64,000 nt of DNA from Calothrix sp. HK-06 (GCF_001904745.1 NZ_MRCD01000007.1:116905-180904), one strand, 5' to 3'. Positions 45,217 to 54,549 are shown, counted from the stretch's first letter. A program made the numbers and translations. Notes: generated by a model from the letters alone, not told the origin.

Positions 45217-47232
45217 ATGACTTATTCGTCATCACAACAGAGGCGAAGTACTGCTCTCACAACGAGGACAGAATTTTCACCCTTCGGAACAAAATTAGTA
45301 CAATCAGGGTTTGTTGATACCGAGCAAATGCGGCAAGCACTGATAGAAAGTCGCAAAAGCGGGACACCGTTGACTGAGGTACTCGAATCGATTTCAGGGC
45401 GCCAGCTATCACCGGAACTGCTGAGATTATATAAAAAACAACAACTTTTTGAATTAAAAATACTTTACGGGGTTGAATCACTTGACCCAGAAGTTAACTC
45501 CATCGGCACATCGATGGTGGCAAACTTGATAGACACACTTATCCCGGTAGATATTTGTCGGCGCCATCGTTTAGTTCCATTGTCACGTAACGACGAACAA
45601 AACCCACCATCAATATTGGTGGCAATGGTTGACCCAGATAACTTAGAAGCATCGGACGATTTAAATCGGATTTTGCGTCCGCAAGGGTTGATGTTGCAAC
45701 GGATGGTAATCACTACCGAAGACTACCAGCAGATTATCAACCAGTTTCTTGATGAGCTAGCAGTTAAGCAGAAGCACATTGAGCAGCAAAAATTAACCGA
45801 TATTAATCAAGATTTAGAAAACCTTGGTGATTTAGACTTAGCAGATGCTCCAGATGATGCAGAAGCTGATTTAGGGTCAGCGATGAAAGGTGCGGAAGAT
45901 GCACCGATTATTAACTTGGTGAACCGAATTTTAGGAAAAGCTTTACAAGAAAAAGTTTCGGATATTCACATCGAACCGCAAGAAGAGAATTTACGCATAC
46001 GGTTTCGGAAAGACGGGGTATTGCGCGAAGCGTTTGACGCATTACCAAAAAAAATTATTCCTGCCATCACAGCCCGATTTAAGATTATTGCGAATTTAGA
46101 TATTGCCGAACGTCGTTTACCACAAGACGGACGAATTCGTCGGATGTTTGAGGGACGTAAGGTTGACTTCCGGGTTAACACCTTGCCAAGTCGTTACGGA
46201 GAAAAAGTAGTACTGCGGATTTTGGACAACTCCGCGACACAGTTAGGTTTGGATAAATTAATTACCGACCCAGAAACTTTGCATATCGTCCAAGAAATGG
46301 TTTCGCGTCCTTTTGGTTTGATATTAGTAACAGGACCAACAGGTTCGGGGAAAACGACTTCGCTTTATTCAGCACTTGCCGAACGTAACGACCCAGGTAT
46401 TAATATCAGTACAGTAGAAGATCCAATTGAGTACAGTTTGCCAGGAATCACGCAGGTACAAGTTATCCGTGAAAAAGGATTAGATTTTGGAACTGCACTA
46501 CGCGCGTTTTTACGTCAAGACCCTGATGTATTGCTTGTGGGTGAAACGCGAGATAAAGAAACAGCAAAAACCGCGATTGAAGCAGCGTTAACAGGACACT
46601 TAGTATTAACAACACTTCACACTAATGATGCTCCTGGCGCCATCGCCCGTTTAGGTGAAATGGGCATTGAGCCATTCATGATATCAAGCTCATTGCTGGG
46701 AGTACTAGCACAGCGCTTAGTGCGACGTGTATGTTCAGACTGCCGTATTGCTTATACTCCAACACCTGAAGAGCTTGCTCGTTTTGGGATGACAGCATCA
46801 CAAGATGTTGGGTTAACTCTTTACAAAGCGAATGCACTCAGCAACGAGCAAATTCAACAAGCTAAGGGCAACGGTTCGCTATGTCCAACATGTAACGGTG
46901 TCGGTTACAAAGGACGCTGTGGTGTTTACGAAGTCATGAAGATTACAGAAAACCTACAGACTTTAATCAACGAAGATGCACCAACCGAACGTATCAAAGA
47001 AGTAGCAGTAGAAGAAGGGATGAAAACCCTGCTTGCCTACAGTTTGGACTTAGTACGTCAAGGTGCGACAACGCTCGAAGAAGTAGAGCGTGTAACTTTC
47101 ACCGACACAGGTTTAGAAGCAGAACTCAAAGCCAAACGTAAGAGTGGGTTAACTTGTCGTACATGTAGCGCTGAACTTCAACCCGAATGGCTCGAATGTC
47201 CCTACTGTATGACATCCCGCTTTCAAGATTAA
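45217..47232 (+). CDS. pilB: Type IV pilus extension ATPase PilB
   Basis: PilB is the hexameric ATPase that drives pilin assembly for motility, hormogonium gliding and DNA uptake. The 671-residue protein has an N-terminal MshEN/GspE-N domain (about 20-180) and a Walker A motif GPTGSGKT (373-380). The Asp box (ISTVEDPIEY), Walker B region (FLRQDPDVLLVGETRD) and His box (LTTLHTNDAPGAIAR) are present. A four-Cys zinc site (CSDC ... CPTC) follows. The last 30 residues carry a second pair of Cys motifs (CRTC and CPYC), seen in cyanobacterial PilB. First gene of pilB-pilT-pilC. Confidence 0.95.
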   Translation: MTYSSSQQRRSTALTTRTEFSPFGTKLVQSGFVDTEQMRQALIESRKSGTPLTEVLESISGRQLSPELLRLYKKQQLFELKILYGVESLDPEVNSIGTSMVANLIDTLIPVDICRRHRLVPLSRNDEQNPPSILVAMVDPDNLEASDDLNRILRPQGLMLQRMVITTEDYQQIINQFLDELAVKQKHIEQQKLTDINQDLENLGDLDLADAPDDAEADLGSAMKGAEDAPIINLVNRILGKALQEKVSDIHIEPQEENLRIRFRKDGVLREAFDALPKKIIPAITARFKIIANLDIAERRLPQDGRIRRMFEGRKVDFRVNTLPSRYGEKVVLRILDNSATQLGLDKLITDPETLHIVQEMVSRPFGLILVTGPTGSGKTTSLYSALAERNDPGINISTVEDPIEYSLPGITQVQVIREKGLDFGTALRAFLRQDPDVLLVGETRDKETAKTAIEAALTGHLVLTTLHTNDAPGAIARLGEMGIEPFMISSSLLGVLAQRLVRRVCSDCRIAYTPTPEELARFGMTASQDVGLTLYKANALSNEQIQQAKGNGSLCPTCNGVGYKGRCGVYEVMKITENLQTLINEDAPTERIKEVAVEEGMKTLLAYSLDLVRQGATTLEEVERVTFTDTGLEAELKAKRKSGLTCRTCSAELQPEWLECPYCMTSRFQD

Positions 47233-47267
47233 TCACTTACCACAAACAAACAACGGAGGAAAAAACA

Positions 47268-48386
47268 ATGGATTTCATGATTGAGGACTTGATGGAAGAC
47301 ATGATTGAACAAGGAGGTTCGGATTTACACCTATCCGCAGGCCTACCTCCTTACTTCCGTGTCAGTGGAAAACTCACACCTCAAGAAAAATATGGTGTGA
47401 TGTCAGTTGACACATGTCAGCGACTAATTTTTAGTATGCTCAACAACACTCAGCGTAAAACATTAGAACAGACTTGGGAGTTAGATTGTTCTTACGGAGT
47501 AAAAGGACTAGCGCGCTTTCGTGTTAACGTTTACAAAGACCGTGGCGCCTATGCAGCATGTTTACGTGCATTGAGTTCTAAAATTCCTAACTTTGAGAAA
47601 TTAGGTTTACCCGATGTAGTTCGTGAAATGTCAGAAAAACCAAGAGGACTAATTTTGGTGACAGGACCTACAGGTTCAGGTAAAACTACAACACTAGCGG
47701 CAATGATTGACTTAATCAACCGCACACGTGCAGAACACATATTAACAGTAGAAGACCCAATAGAATTCGTTTACGAACCAATAAAAAGTTTGGTTCACCA
47801 GCGTCAACTAGGTGAAGACACAAAGAGTTTTGCCAACGCATTAAAAGCAGCTTTACGGGAAGACCCAGATATTATCCTAGTAGGTGAAATGCGAGATTTA
47901 GAAACGATATCTCTAGCAATTTCTGCCGCAGAAACAGGACACTTAGTATTTGGTACACTACACACAAGCTCTGCTGCACAAACCGTTGACCGGATTATTG
48001 ACGTTTTTCCACACGAAAGACAAACGCAAGTTCGTGTACAATTATCAAACTCATTAGTCGCAGTATTTAGTCAAACCTTAGTGCCCAAGAAAAATCCGAA
48101 ACCAGGTGAATATGGTCGGATAATGGCGCAAGAAATTATGGTAATTACACCAGCTATTTCTAACTTAATCCGTGAAGGAAAAACAGCACAAATTTACTCC
48201 GCAATTCAAACAGGCGGTAAATTAGGAATGCAAACATTAGAATCAGTTTTAGCAAATCTTTATAAGCAAGGAACAATTTCCTTTGAAGCTGCAATGTCTA
48301 AAACATCTAAACCTGATGAAGTTCAACGTCTCATTGGTGGTACTCCTCCACAAAATGGCGCCAAAGTAGCTGCAAAAGCACACTAA
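47268..48386 (+). CDS. pilT: Type IV pilus retraction ATPase PilT
   Basis: PilT powers pilus disassembly, which pulls the cell forward. The 372-residue protein has the Walker A motif GPTGSGKT (133-140), followed by the Asp box ILTVEDPIEFVY, Walker B ALREDPDIILVGEMRD and His box VFGTLHTSSAAQTVDRIID. The ATG at 47268 is chosen because GGAGGA lies eight bases upstream; a longer frame from 47187 would overlap pilB. It lies 35 bases after pilB. A GAGTTAGGAGTT-type repeat separates it from pilC. Confidence 0.95.
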   Translation: MDFMIEDLMEDMIEQGGSDLHLSAGLPPYFRVSGKLTPQEKYGVMSVDTCQRLIFSMLNNTQRKTLEQTWELDCSYGVKGLARFRVNVYKDRGAYAACLRALSSKIPNFEKLGLPDVVREMSEKPRGLILVTGPTGSGKTTTLAAMIDLINRTRAEHILTVEDPIEFVYEPIKSLVHQRQLGEDTKSFANALKAALREDPDIILVGEMRDLETISLAISAAETGHLVFGTLHTSSAAQTVDRIIDVFPHERQTQVRVQLSNSLVAVFSQTLVPKKNPKPGEYGRIMAQEIMVITPAISNLIREGKTAQIYSAIQTGGKLGMQTLESVLANLYKQGTISFEAAMSKTSKPDEVQRLIGGTPPQNGAKVAAKAH

Positions 48387-48392
48387 ATAAAT

Positions 48393-48480
48393 AGTTAGGA
48401 GTTAAGAGTGATGAGTTATGAGTTGAAATTCATAATTCCTAACTTCTAACTCCTAACTCCTAAGTTTTAACTCATAACTT
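48393..48480. repeat. GTTAGGAGTTAAGAGT inverted repeat between pilT and pilC
   Basis: The left arm (AGTTAGGAGTTAAGAGTGATGAGTT) is mirrored by AACTTCTAACTCCTAACTCC and CTCATAACT, so the block can form a long imperfect hairpin. Relatives lie at 14160-14190, 21171-21192 and 55648-55715. It begins seven bases after the pilT stop and might uncouple pilC expression. Confidence 0.75.
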
Positions 48481-48488
48481 TTTAAAAT

Positions 48489-49709
48489 ATGCCAAGTTTT
48501 GTAGCGCGTGTCAGGGATTCTCAAGGAAAATCTAGAACTGAAAAAGTAACCGCAGAATCGATAAAAGAAGCTCGTATAAATTTGCGACAACAAGGTTTTG
48601 TAGTTCAAGAACTTAAAAAAACAGAAAGTTTTGACCTCAAATCAGCACTCGATTTTAATGCCCGTTTTGCATCAGTTTCTGTTAAAGATAAAGCCGTTTT
48701 TTCACGTCAGTTTGCAGCATTAGTCAACGCTGGTGTAGCAATTGTCAGAAGTTTAGGTGTACTTGGAGAACAATGCACAAATCCTAAACTCAAACAAGCA
48801 CTTTTAGATATAAGTGCCGATGTTCAAAACGGGATTAACTTATCTGATGCAATGCGGAAACACCCAAAATGTTTTGACGGGTTGTATGTGAGTATGATAC
48901 AAGCGGGTGAGGTTGGTGGTGTACTCGACGAAGTACTCAACCGACTCGCAAAATTATTAGAAGACGTTGCACGTTTACAGAACCAAATCAAAGCAGCACT
49001 TTCGTATCCGGTTGTGGTTGGTTTTTTAGCGGTTGCAATTTTTATTGGGATGACGGTTTTCTTGATTCCAATCTTTGCTAATATTTTCAAAGATTTGGGA
49101 ACTACATTGCCTCCATTGACACAATTCATGCTTGATGTCAGTGAAATTTTGCGAAGTTGGCGATTATTTGTTGTAATTGCTGTTGTGATTGGTTTGTGGA
49201 TTGCTTATCAACAATATTATAAAACAGCTGTTGGTAGGCAAACTATTGACCGTCTTTCTTTAAAAATGCCTTTATTTGGTGACTTGATACAAAAATCAGC
49301 CGTTGCCAAATTTAGCCGTACATTTGGTTCTTTGACTCGTTCGGGTGTTCCAATTTTAACTTCTCTAGAAATTGTGCGTGATACCGCAGGAAATCAAGTT
49401 ATTTCTAATGCTATTGATGCCGCGCGTGCAGAAGTACAGCAAGGTGGCATGATAAGTATGGCACTGCAAAAAGAGAAAGTTTTCCCTGCAATGGCAATTC
49501 AAATGATTAGCATTGGTGAAGAAACAGGGGAAATTGACGCAATGTTAATGAAAGTTGCTGACTTTTATGAAGATGAAGTTGAACAAGCTGTAAAAGCTCT
49601 AACGAGTATTTTGGAACCAATTATGATTGTGGTACTTGGGGGAATGGTTGGTACGATTTTGTTATCAATGTATTTGCCCATGTTTGCCGTATTCGAGAAA
49701 TTGGGATAA
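48489..49709 (+). CDS. pilC: Type IV pilus inner-membrane platform protein PilC
   Basis: This 406-residue type II secretion F-family protein forms the membrane platform on which PilB and PilT act. Its two T2SSF domains are similar (VFSRQFAALVNAGVAIVRSL and KFSRTFGSLTRSGVPILTSL). Three membrane segments are visible (VVVGFLAVAIFIGMTVFLIP, LFVVIAVVIGLWIAYQQYY and the C-terminal IMIVVLGGMVGTILLSMYLP). It completes the pilBTC set. An AACGTTACATGT-type palindromic repeat follows the stop. Confidence 0.94.
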   Translation: MPSFVARVRDSQGKSRTEKVTAESIKEARINLRQQGFVVQELKKTESFDLKSALDFNARFASVSVKDKAVFSRQFAALVNAGVAIVRSLGVLGEQCTNPKLKQALLDISADVQNGINLSDAMRKHPKCFDGLYVSMIQAGEVGGVLDEVLNRLAKLLEDVARLQNQIKAALSYPVVVGFLAVAIFIGMTVFLIPIFANIFKDLGTTLPPLTQFMLDVSEILRSWRLFVVIAVVIGLWIAYQQYYKTAVGRQTIDRLSLKMPLFGDLIQKSAVAKFSRTFGSLTRSGVPILTSLEIVRDTAGNQVISNAIDAARAEVQQGGMISMALQKEKVFPAMAIQMISIGEETGEIDAMLMKVADFYEDEVEQAVKALTSILEPIMIVVLGGMVGTILLSMYLPMFAVFEKLG

Positions 49710-49720
49710 CCACAAATGTT

Positions 49721-49748
49721 GTAGAAACGTTACATGTAACGTCTCTAC
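49721..49748. repeat. GTAGAAACG..CGTCTCTAC palindrome after pilC
   Basis: A 28-bp near-perfect palindrome (left GTAGAAACGTTACA, right TGTAACGTCTCTAC) lies 12 bases after the pilC stop. It belongs to the same family as the palindrome inside mutS2 and those at 55529 and 61904. Confidence 0.8.
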
Positions 49749-49777
49749 ATCATATTAAATAAATTTATAAATAAAAT

Positions 49778-50317
49778 ATGCCTGTACACAAATCTAATTA
49801 TGAAGCATGTTTGGCAGAATACAGCCATCATCTCGGCGCCATAGAACTGTTTAAACAGCACCGTCCTTATTTGGAAATGATACCAAGCTTACGCCGCCCA
49901 GCTGAAAGCGTTATCACTATACCTTTACCAATTATCCGCATTCGGAAAGCGGGTTCATTGTCAGAAGCAATGACGTTACCGTGCGATGTTGCTATTTTAA
50001 TGTGTGACCCTGAATGGAAAATTAAAACAGGCGCCGAAATTTTTATCTACGTCCACCGTCCAGAAGAAGATTTTTCCGATTTATTAATGCGTTGGCGCCA
50101 AACCCAAGTATTACTTGATAAAGATTATGAGTGGTTAATGCCAGAACGTCACAGTCATATATTAAGCGAGGGGACAAATACTAAATACCCACTGTTTGTT
50201 GTATTTCCTGAAACATCTGAACGCATCAAACGCGGTTTAATAGGCGCCGAACTTCCATTCGTTATCCAAACACACGAAGTTTTGCTTGATGAAAACCCAG
50301 TTGAAAGTTTGTCCTAA
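49778..50317 (+). CDS. Hypothetical protein
   Basis: This 179-residue soluble protein starts MPVHKSNYEACLAEYSHHLG. It contains PYLEMIPSLRRPAESVITIP, DVAILMCDPEWKIKTGAEIF, IYVHRPEEDFSDLLMRWRQ and KYPLFVVFPETSERIKRGLI. No signal peptide, membrane segment or known motif is evident. The composition resembles its neighbours and it contains four GGCGCC sites. It is followed by the GGTGGGCAGTGCCCACC palindrome (50324-50340), which ends just upstream of a pseudogene. Confidence 0.6.
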   Translation: MPVHKSNYEACLAEYSHHLGAIELFKQHRPYLEMIPSLRRPAESVITIPLPIIRIRKAGSLSEAMTLPCDVAILMCDPEWKIKTGAEIFIYVHRPEEDFSDLLMRWRQTQVLLDKDYEWLMPERHSHILSEGTNTKYPLFVVFPETSERIKRGLIGAELPFVIQTHEVLLDENPVESLS

Positions 50318-50323
50318 TCGTAA

Positions 50324-50340
50324 GGTGGGCAGTGCCCACC
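50324..50340. repeat. GGTGGGCAGTGCCCACC palindrome
   Basis: A perfect 17-bp palindrome seven bases after a stop codon, identical to the copy at 22638-22654. Confidence 0.8.
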
Positions 50341-50362
50341 TTACATTCTTTTGAACAGGGGA

Positions 50363-50890
50363 TTATTTTACAAACTGCGGCATAATTTCAGCAGCAGTAA
50401 AAATACCATGTATACTACGCTTATGTAACTGTATGCCAGCTTTTAAGTAACCAAAAGCAGGTCCACACACATTAGCAGCCATACTAGTTTCATCACCTAA
50501 AGTAAAAGTGTGAGTAGAAATTTTACCCAACTTAATAAATTGCTTAACTACAGTTTGTATAAAATTATTGGGCAAATTGGGTAGTGCTAGAAAATAAGCA
50601 TCTACAGAGGAACTGGCACTGATTAACTCCTCAACGCTTTCGGTAATTAATTTGCCAAATGGCTCTAAGTATCCAACTGAACCTAAAGATTGATAGGTAC
50701 TAATACATCCCAAAGCATCTATACCATTTGGATGATAAACATAACCGTGTTTATCTGCTGCTGCTACTAGTATCATTTCCCGTTTAGGCGCCAACACTCT
50801 TGCAGTTGCTTGCCCTAGTCCACCAAAACCTAGTACCCCCGACGCGCGCTACTGCTAAATTACAGAACTTGTTACTTGCTTTGCGCTCAT
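50363..50890 (-). pseudogene. Decayed Rossmann-fold (saccharopine-dehydrogenase-like) oxidoreductase
   Basis: From the ATG at 50890 the frame reads MSAKQVTSSVI, then two in-frame TAG stops (50855-50857 and 50849-50851). It then continues in the same frame as SGVLGFGGLGQATARVLAPK, a classic NAD-binding Gly-rich loop. Across the stops, another frame reads LAVARVG, so two compensating indels (one near the TTT, one extra G in the GGGGG run) best explain the damage. The following 130 residues end STHTFTLGDETSMAANVCGP and FTAAEIMPQFVK. From memory of this cyanobacterial family, the intact protein is much longer, so an internal deletion after IKLGK is likely. Only the part after the Gly-rich loop can still be translated. 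Confidence 0.7.
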
Positions 50891-51375
50891 AATCTAAATT
50901 CCGAATTGACTCAAAGCTTACAATATTTTCGATTCAGGATTCTAAATTGTAAATTTTTCGTCATGTTGTAAAGATAAATAGACTGTGGCGCCTTCATAAT
51001 ATATAATCGCGACTTTAATCTGAAATCGATAATAATAATAAAGTTTCTCAATAATTTTTGTATAGGTTACTCTATAAAACAGCATGGGAAAGCTGATGAT
51101 ATATATATTTCAACTTTTTTATACTTAAGTTACGTATACATGAGTGAAGCTTGACTAATCCTTTAGGTTAAGGGAAACTTACATATAGTGAACGTACTGA
51201 CTAAACAATTTAATAAGTTTTGTAAATTTTCTGAGATATATATTTTGAGAGATGGAACATTAGTTAACAAATGACAAGTTTGTAACTAGGGGTATGTTCC
51301 GGAGGGCTATACATCTAGTTCTCTAATAGAGCAGTACAGTCCAAAAGTACTTATCTTTGGTTGGCACAGTAAATT
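50891..51375. other. Intergenic region upstream of the DUF2997 operon
   Basis: About 485 AT-rich bases with one GGCGCC site (50987) and no ORF, repeat family or RNA gene that I recognise. A GGAGGG stretch at about 51301-51306 is too far from the next start to be its ribosome binding site. It probably contains a long leader. Confidence 0.4.
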
Positions 51376-51588
51376 ATGGAAACATTAGAGTTCATTATTT
51401 ATCCAGATGGTCGGGTACTAGAAAAAGTCACTGGCATAGTAGGTACTTCGTGCGCTGAGGTTACAGCAGCGATAGAAGCACAGCTAGGAATAGTACTTAA
51501 TCATGAGCCAACCTCAGAGTTTTTCACCCAACCTGTTGTTCAACAATCAGGTGTAGTGAATACACAGACCAGTTTCAGCGATTGGTAG
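51376..51588 (+). CDS. DUF2997 protein
   Basis: This 70-residue protein matches DUF2997 by LEFIIYPDGRVLEKVTGIVG and SCAEVTAAIEAQLGIVLNHE. It has no membrane segment. In cyanobacteria this family typically lies with Ycf35 (DUF1257) and a ferredoxin, exactly as here, so the three probably share a process that needs electron transfer or an Fe-S cluster. The molecular role is not known to me. Confidence 0.85.
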   Translation: METLEFIIYPDGRVLEKVTGIVGTSCAEVTAAIEAQLGIVLNHEPTSEFFTQPVVQQSGVVNTQTSFSDW

Positions 51589-51626
51589 CTTTTTTAACCT
51601 TTTAGTTTCGTTATCTCACAAACACC

Positions 51627-52013
51627 ATGTCACACTTTAGCCAAATTAAAACTCAAATCCGTAACGTTGAATCATTGAAGGAAGCGCTCACAGAATTAAA
51701 TATTGATTGGAAACAGGGTCCGCGTCCAGTACGTGGTTATCGTGGTCAAACTCACGATGCAGAAATTACTATAGAGCAAGATAATGGCTACGATGTTGGT
51801 TTTAAATGGAATGGCAACGAGTACGAACTGGTAGCCGATTTACAGTATTGGCAACAAGATTTATCAGTTGAAGGGTTTTTACGTAAAGTAACCCAGCGTT
51901 ATGCATTCCAAACAGTGATGAAAGAAACGGCACGTGCTGGTTTCCAAATTGCTGAACAACAAAAAAATGAAGATGGTTCTATTCGTTTAGTAGTACAGCG
52001 CTGGAGTGCGTAA
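51627..52013 (+). CDS. ycf35: DUF1257 protein (Ycf35)
   Basis: This 128-residue protein is the cyanobacterial Ycf35 homologue, also encoded in some algal plastid genomes. Recognisable segments are MSHFSQIKTQIRNVESLKEA, GYRGQTHDAEITIEQDNGYD and ADLQYWQQDLSVEGFLRKVT. The function is unresolved. Its TAA stop shares a base with the ATG of the ferredoxin gene (TAATG), so the two are translationally coupled. The DUF2997 gene is 38 bases upstream. Confidence 0.9.
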   Translation: MSHFSQIKTQIRNVESLKEALTELNIDWKQGPRPVRGYRGQTHDAEITIEQDNGYDVGFKWNGNEYELVADLQYWQQDLSVEGFLRKVTQRYAFQTVMKETARAGFQIAEQQKNEDGSIRLVVQRWSA

Positions 52014-52477
52014 TGGCTGATTTTATGCCGTCACCTGAAGACAATGAAGACGGACGGTCTGGTTTTGAGCCAGAGTTGGGTGGTTTTTTACGCTCGGCAC
52101 CCGAACGGTCTGGTTTTGAGCCAGAGTTAGGGGGAATGCTGCGTCAAAAGGGTGTTTACGTTGATGAAATCACCTGTATTGGCTGTAAGCATTGCGCGCA
52201 TGTTGCTCGTAACACTTTCTATATTGAACCCGATTATGGGCGTTCGCGCGTTGTCCGTCAAGATGCAGATGCTGAGGAAGTCATTCAAGAAGCGATTGAC
52301 ACATGTCCTGTTGACTGCATTCACTGGGTTGATTACACCGAACTTAGAAAGTTAGAAGACGAGCGTAAATTCCAAGTTATTCCTTTAATTGGCTATCCAG
52401 TTGAAGGAGCTGTTGTAGCTGCGGAACGGCGCCGTAGAAAGGCAAAATTGAAAAACACCAAAAAATCGCGTTATTAA
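52013..52477 (+). CDS. 4Fe-4S ferredoxin with duplicated N-terminal motif
   Basis: This 154-residue protein has a ferredoxin domain with Cys in ITCIGCKHCAHVA and DTCPVDCIHWVDY, able to bind one [4Fe-4S] cluster. The N-terminal 45 residues contain RSGFEPELGG(F/M)LR twice, encoded by an exact 23-bp direct repeat (52055-52077 and 52106-52128, offset 17 codons). The C-terminus is strongly basic (AAERRRRKAKLKNTKKSRY), suggesting a nucleic-acid or membrane contact. It is the third gene of the DUF2997-ycf35-ferredoxin operon and is followed by a terminator. Confidence 0.9.
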   Translation: MADFMPSPEDNEDGRSGFEPELGGFLRSAPERSGFEPELGGMLRQKGVYVDEITCIGCKHCAHVARNTFYIEPDYGRSRVVRQDADAEEVIQEAIDTCPVDCIHWVDYTELRKLEDERKFQVIPLIGYPVEGAVVAAERRRRKAKLKNTKKSRY

Positions 52478-52500
52478 ATAGTAACTTAAATCTATCTATA

Positions 52501-52529
52501 GGGGGGTTGTGGTAGCAGCCCCCTTTTTT
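52501..52529 (+). terminator. Terminator of the ycf35-ferredoxin operon
   Basis: GGGGGGTTG pairs with CAGCCCCC (one bulged G) around a six-base loop and is followed by TTTTTT. It lies about 25 bases after the ferredoxin stop. Confidence 0.85.
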
Positions 52530-52797
52530 AGCGGTTATCCGCCCCGTCGGATAGGCTTATAGCCTGCCCTACTACTTCATGTCCGACGTTTTCACGGTAT
52601 ATCTCCTGACCACAGAGACAACTAGGACACAGAGTAGAGACCAGTACGTTAATATGATGTGTTAGTTTGCAACGCAAGACATTGCAAGATGATGGAAATC
52701 CGTAAAATGTGAACCAATGGTTCACAAATAGCCAAAATACTAGAAACCCGGTTTCTTCAATAAACCGGGTTTCGGGAATAAATATTTGATTAAATAT
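52530..52797. other. Intergenic region with small palindromes
   Basis: No gene is visible. Features are a 17-bp palindrome GTGAACCAATGGTTCAC (about 52710-52726) and two AGAAACC-family palindromes (AGAAACCCGGTTTCT at 52742-52756 and AAACCGGGTTTC at 52762-52773), just downstream of the convergent DUF4335 gene. Confidence 0.55.
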
Positions 52798-54549
52798 TTA
52801 ATCTTTTTCTGGAAAGGTTTGTACTTTGCCGTCTGGACTAAATACTGCGCGGATACGAACAGACTGTCCATTACGGTTGGGTGATACAAACTGTTCGCCT
52901 ATTAATGGCATTCCTGTACGGTCAACGAAATCACGCGCTGCTTTTCCTAATGGTAAAATTCGCTCGATGGAACCATCAACACCAACTAATAAGCTGTATT
53001 CTAAAGTTTGCTTTAAACCTTGTGGGGGTTTCCAGGTAGCACGCAATACGTTTCTTGCTTCTGATATCTGAGGTGTATCAAAGATTGTATTTGTAGCTGT
53101 GGTGGTACTTCTATTACTAGCTGTGGCAATTCTTCCAGAGCCATCACGAGCTTCACGCAAACGGCTTAATAGAGAGCCATCTGTTCCACCTGGCGCCGTT
53201 CGGTTTGCACGTGGGATAGCAGGACGCGGTTCATTATATGGTGTTTCTAGGGCATCGAGAGAGGGTAGTCCAGTTGTTGGAGATATTGGTGATATTGGAG
53301 GTATTGTTGAAGGTAATGTTGTAGAAGGTGATTTACTCGTGGCGATATTTCCTCTTGCAGAAGTATTATTTCTGGGTTGAGTACTGCTCCGCGCTTGTTG
53401 AGTAATATTTGGTTGCAGGGCAATTGAACCTGGTGAGGTTAAAATAGTCGATGTTTTACCCGTTGATGTTGTGGGTAATCTTGGATTTGTTAGCTCAGGA
53501 ATAGTAAGTGTGTTTCCTGATGGTATGCTGGAGGGAAAAGTAAAGTTTGCACCGGGCTGCGATGTTGGCGCCCCTAAATTTGGACGTTGTGTTGTTGATG
53601 GAACTGGAAGATTACCAGCAATACTACCTGGAGGTAAATTTGTTGTTGGTAGCGTACTTGTATTTATATTGCCGCCTGGTGTTGGAATTGCACCTGGTAT
53701 GGGTAAATTAGTACTGACTGCTCCAGGAGGAGGGGTAGGTAATCCTGCTGCAATTGGTGGTAAAGTGTCGAGTGGTGTCGGTAGAAGTCCGGGTGTTGCT
53801 GCGACTGTTGGCAATGGAGTTTGTAGCGCTTCACTTGAAGTGTTTGCAGCAGTTTGTTGAGATTGTTGATTTTGACGTGCGCGGTTTGCGTACTGTAATG
53901 TAAAGGGAGTTAACCCTAACGCTAAGGCAAATACTGCTGCTATAGGCGCCCAATTCGGAATTGCGGAAGTACGACGATGTGTATTGTTAAGGTTGGGTAA
54001 TGCCAAAACATCGGCTGAATACTCGTCTAAGGCAGATGCTAAATCGAATAATTGTAAAAGGCTTAATTTAACAACTCCTGTAGTTGAAGAAGCAAGATTT
54101 CCAAGATATAAATTATGTGATAAATAACCGCTGGGTTCTATATATATCTCAGATTGAGTAAATTGGGTATTATTGATGTTGTAAGGTTTTCCTAAAGTCG
54201 AAAGCCGCGTATCCGTATTATGGACATCTTGTTGTACATCAGTACCTAATACTTGAGTTGCATCGCTACTATTGTTATAACTTTCCCAAAACTTATCTGG
54301 TTGGGTGTGTAAAAACTGCTGGACATAAGCCGTCACTGCTGCACACAAAGCTTCGAGTTGGTCGCGATTGCCTCGAATTGCAATCCTCTGGTCTTCTGGT
54401 AGTCGCGGGTCATCCAAACGAAGCGAAAAGCTCAGTTGCTTGAGGACTGATTTACCCATCCACTGTGATAATGGCGAGTTTTGCGCGCTTACTTCAAGAG
54501 TGCAAGTCGGTGGTGTATAGCGACGGATGACAGAATTTGATAGAGGCAT
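52798..54549 (-). CDS. DUF4335 protein with a membrane anchor and Pro/Thr-rich region
   Basis: This 583-residue protein starts MPLSNSVIRRYTPPTCTLEV, the DUF4335 signature. The domain covers about residues 1-190 (KQLSFSLRLDDPRLPEDQRI). One membrane segment follows (about 207-225, WAPIAAVFALALGLTPFTLQ). A long Pro/Thr/Asn-rich, probably extended region covers about 235-460, and the C-terminal domain (LRATWKPPQGLKQTLEYSLL) is conserved. The function is unknown. It lies just downstream of a DUF3038 gene, a conserved cyanobacterial pairing. Confidence 0.85.
   Translation of the reverse strand: MPLSNSVIRRYTPPTCTLEVSAQNSPLSQWMGKSVLKQLSFSLRLDDPRLPEDQRIAIRGNRDQLEALCAAVTAYVQQFLHTQPDKFWESYNNSSDATQVLGTDVQQDVHNTDTRLSTLGKPYNINNTQFTQSEIYIEPSGYLSHNLYLGNLASSTTGVVKLSLLQLFDLASALDEYSADVLALPNLNNTHRRTSAIPNWAPIAAVFALALGLTPFTLQYANRARQNQQSQQTAANTSSEALQTPLPTVAATPGLLPTPLDTLPPIAAGLPTPPPGAVSTNLPIPGAIPTPGGNINTSTLPTTNLPPGSIAGNLPVPSTTQRPNLGAPTSQPGANFTFPSSIPSGNTLTIPELTNPRLPTTSTGKTSTILTSPGSIALQPNITQQARSSTQPRNNTSARGNIATSKSPSTTLPSTIPPISPISPTTGLPSLDALETPYNEPRPAIPRANRTAPGGTDGSLLSRLREARDGSGRIATASNRSTTTATNTIFDTPQISEARNVLRATWKPPQGLKQTLEYSLLVGVDGSIERILPLGKAARDFVDRTGMPLIGEQFVSPNRNGQSVRIRAVFSPDGKVQTFPEKD

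Noticed and set aside
52055..52128. Exact 23-bp direct repeat in the ferredoxin gene as a recent duplication
   Set aside because: I recall the same doubled RSG-x-EPELGG motif in other cyanobacterial ferredoxins of this operon, so it is probably an old, conserved feature.
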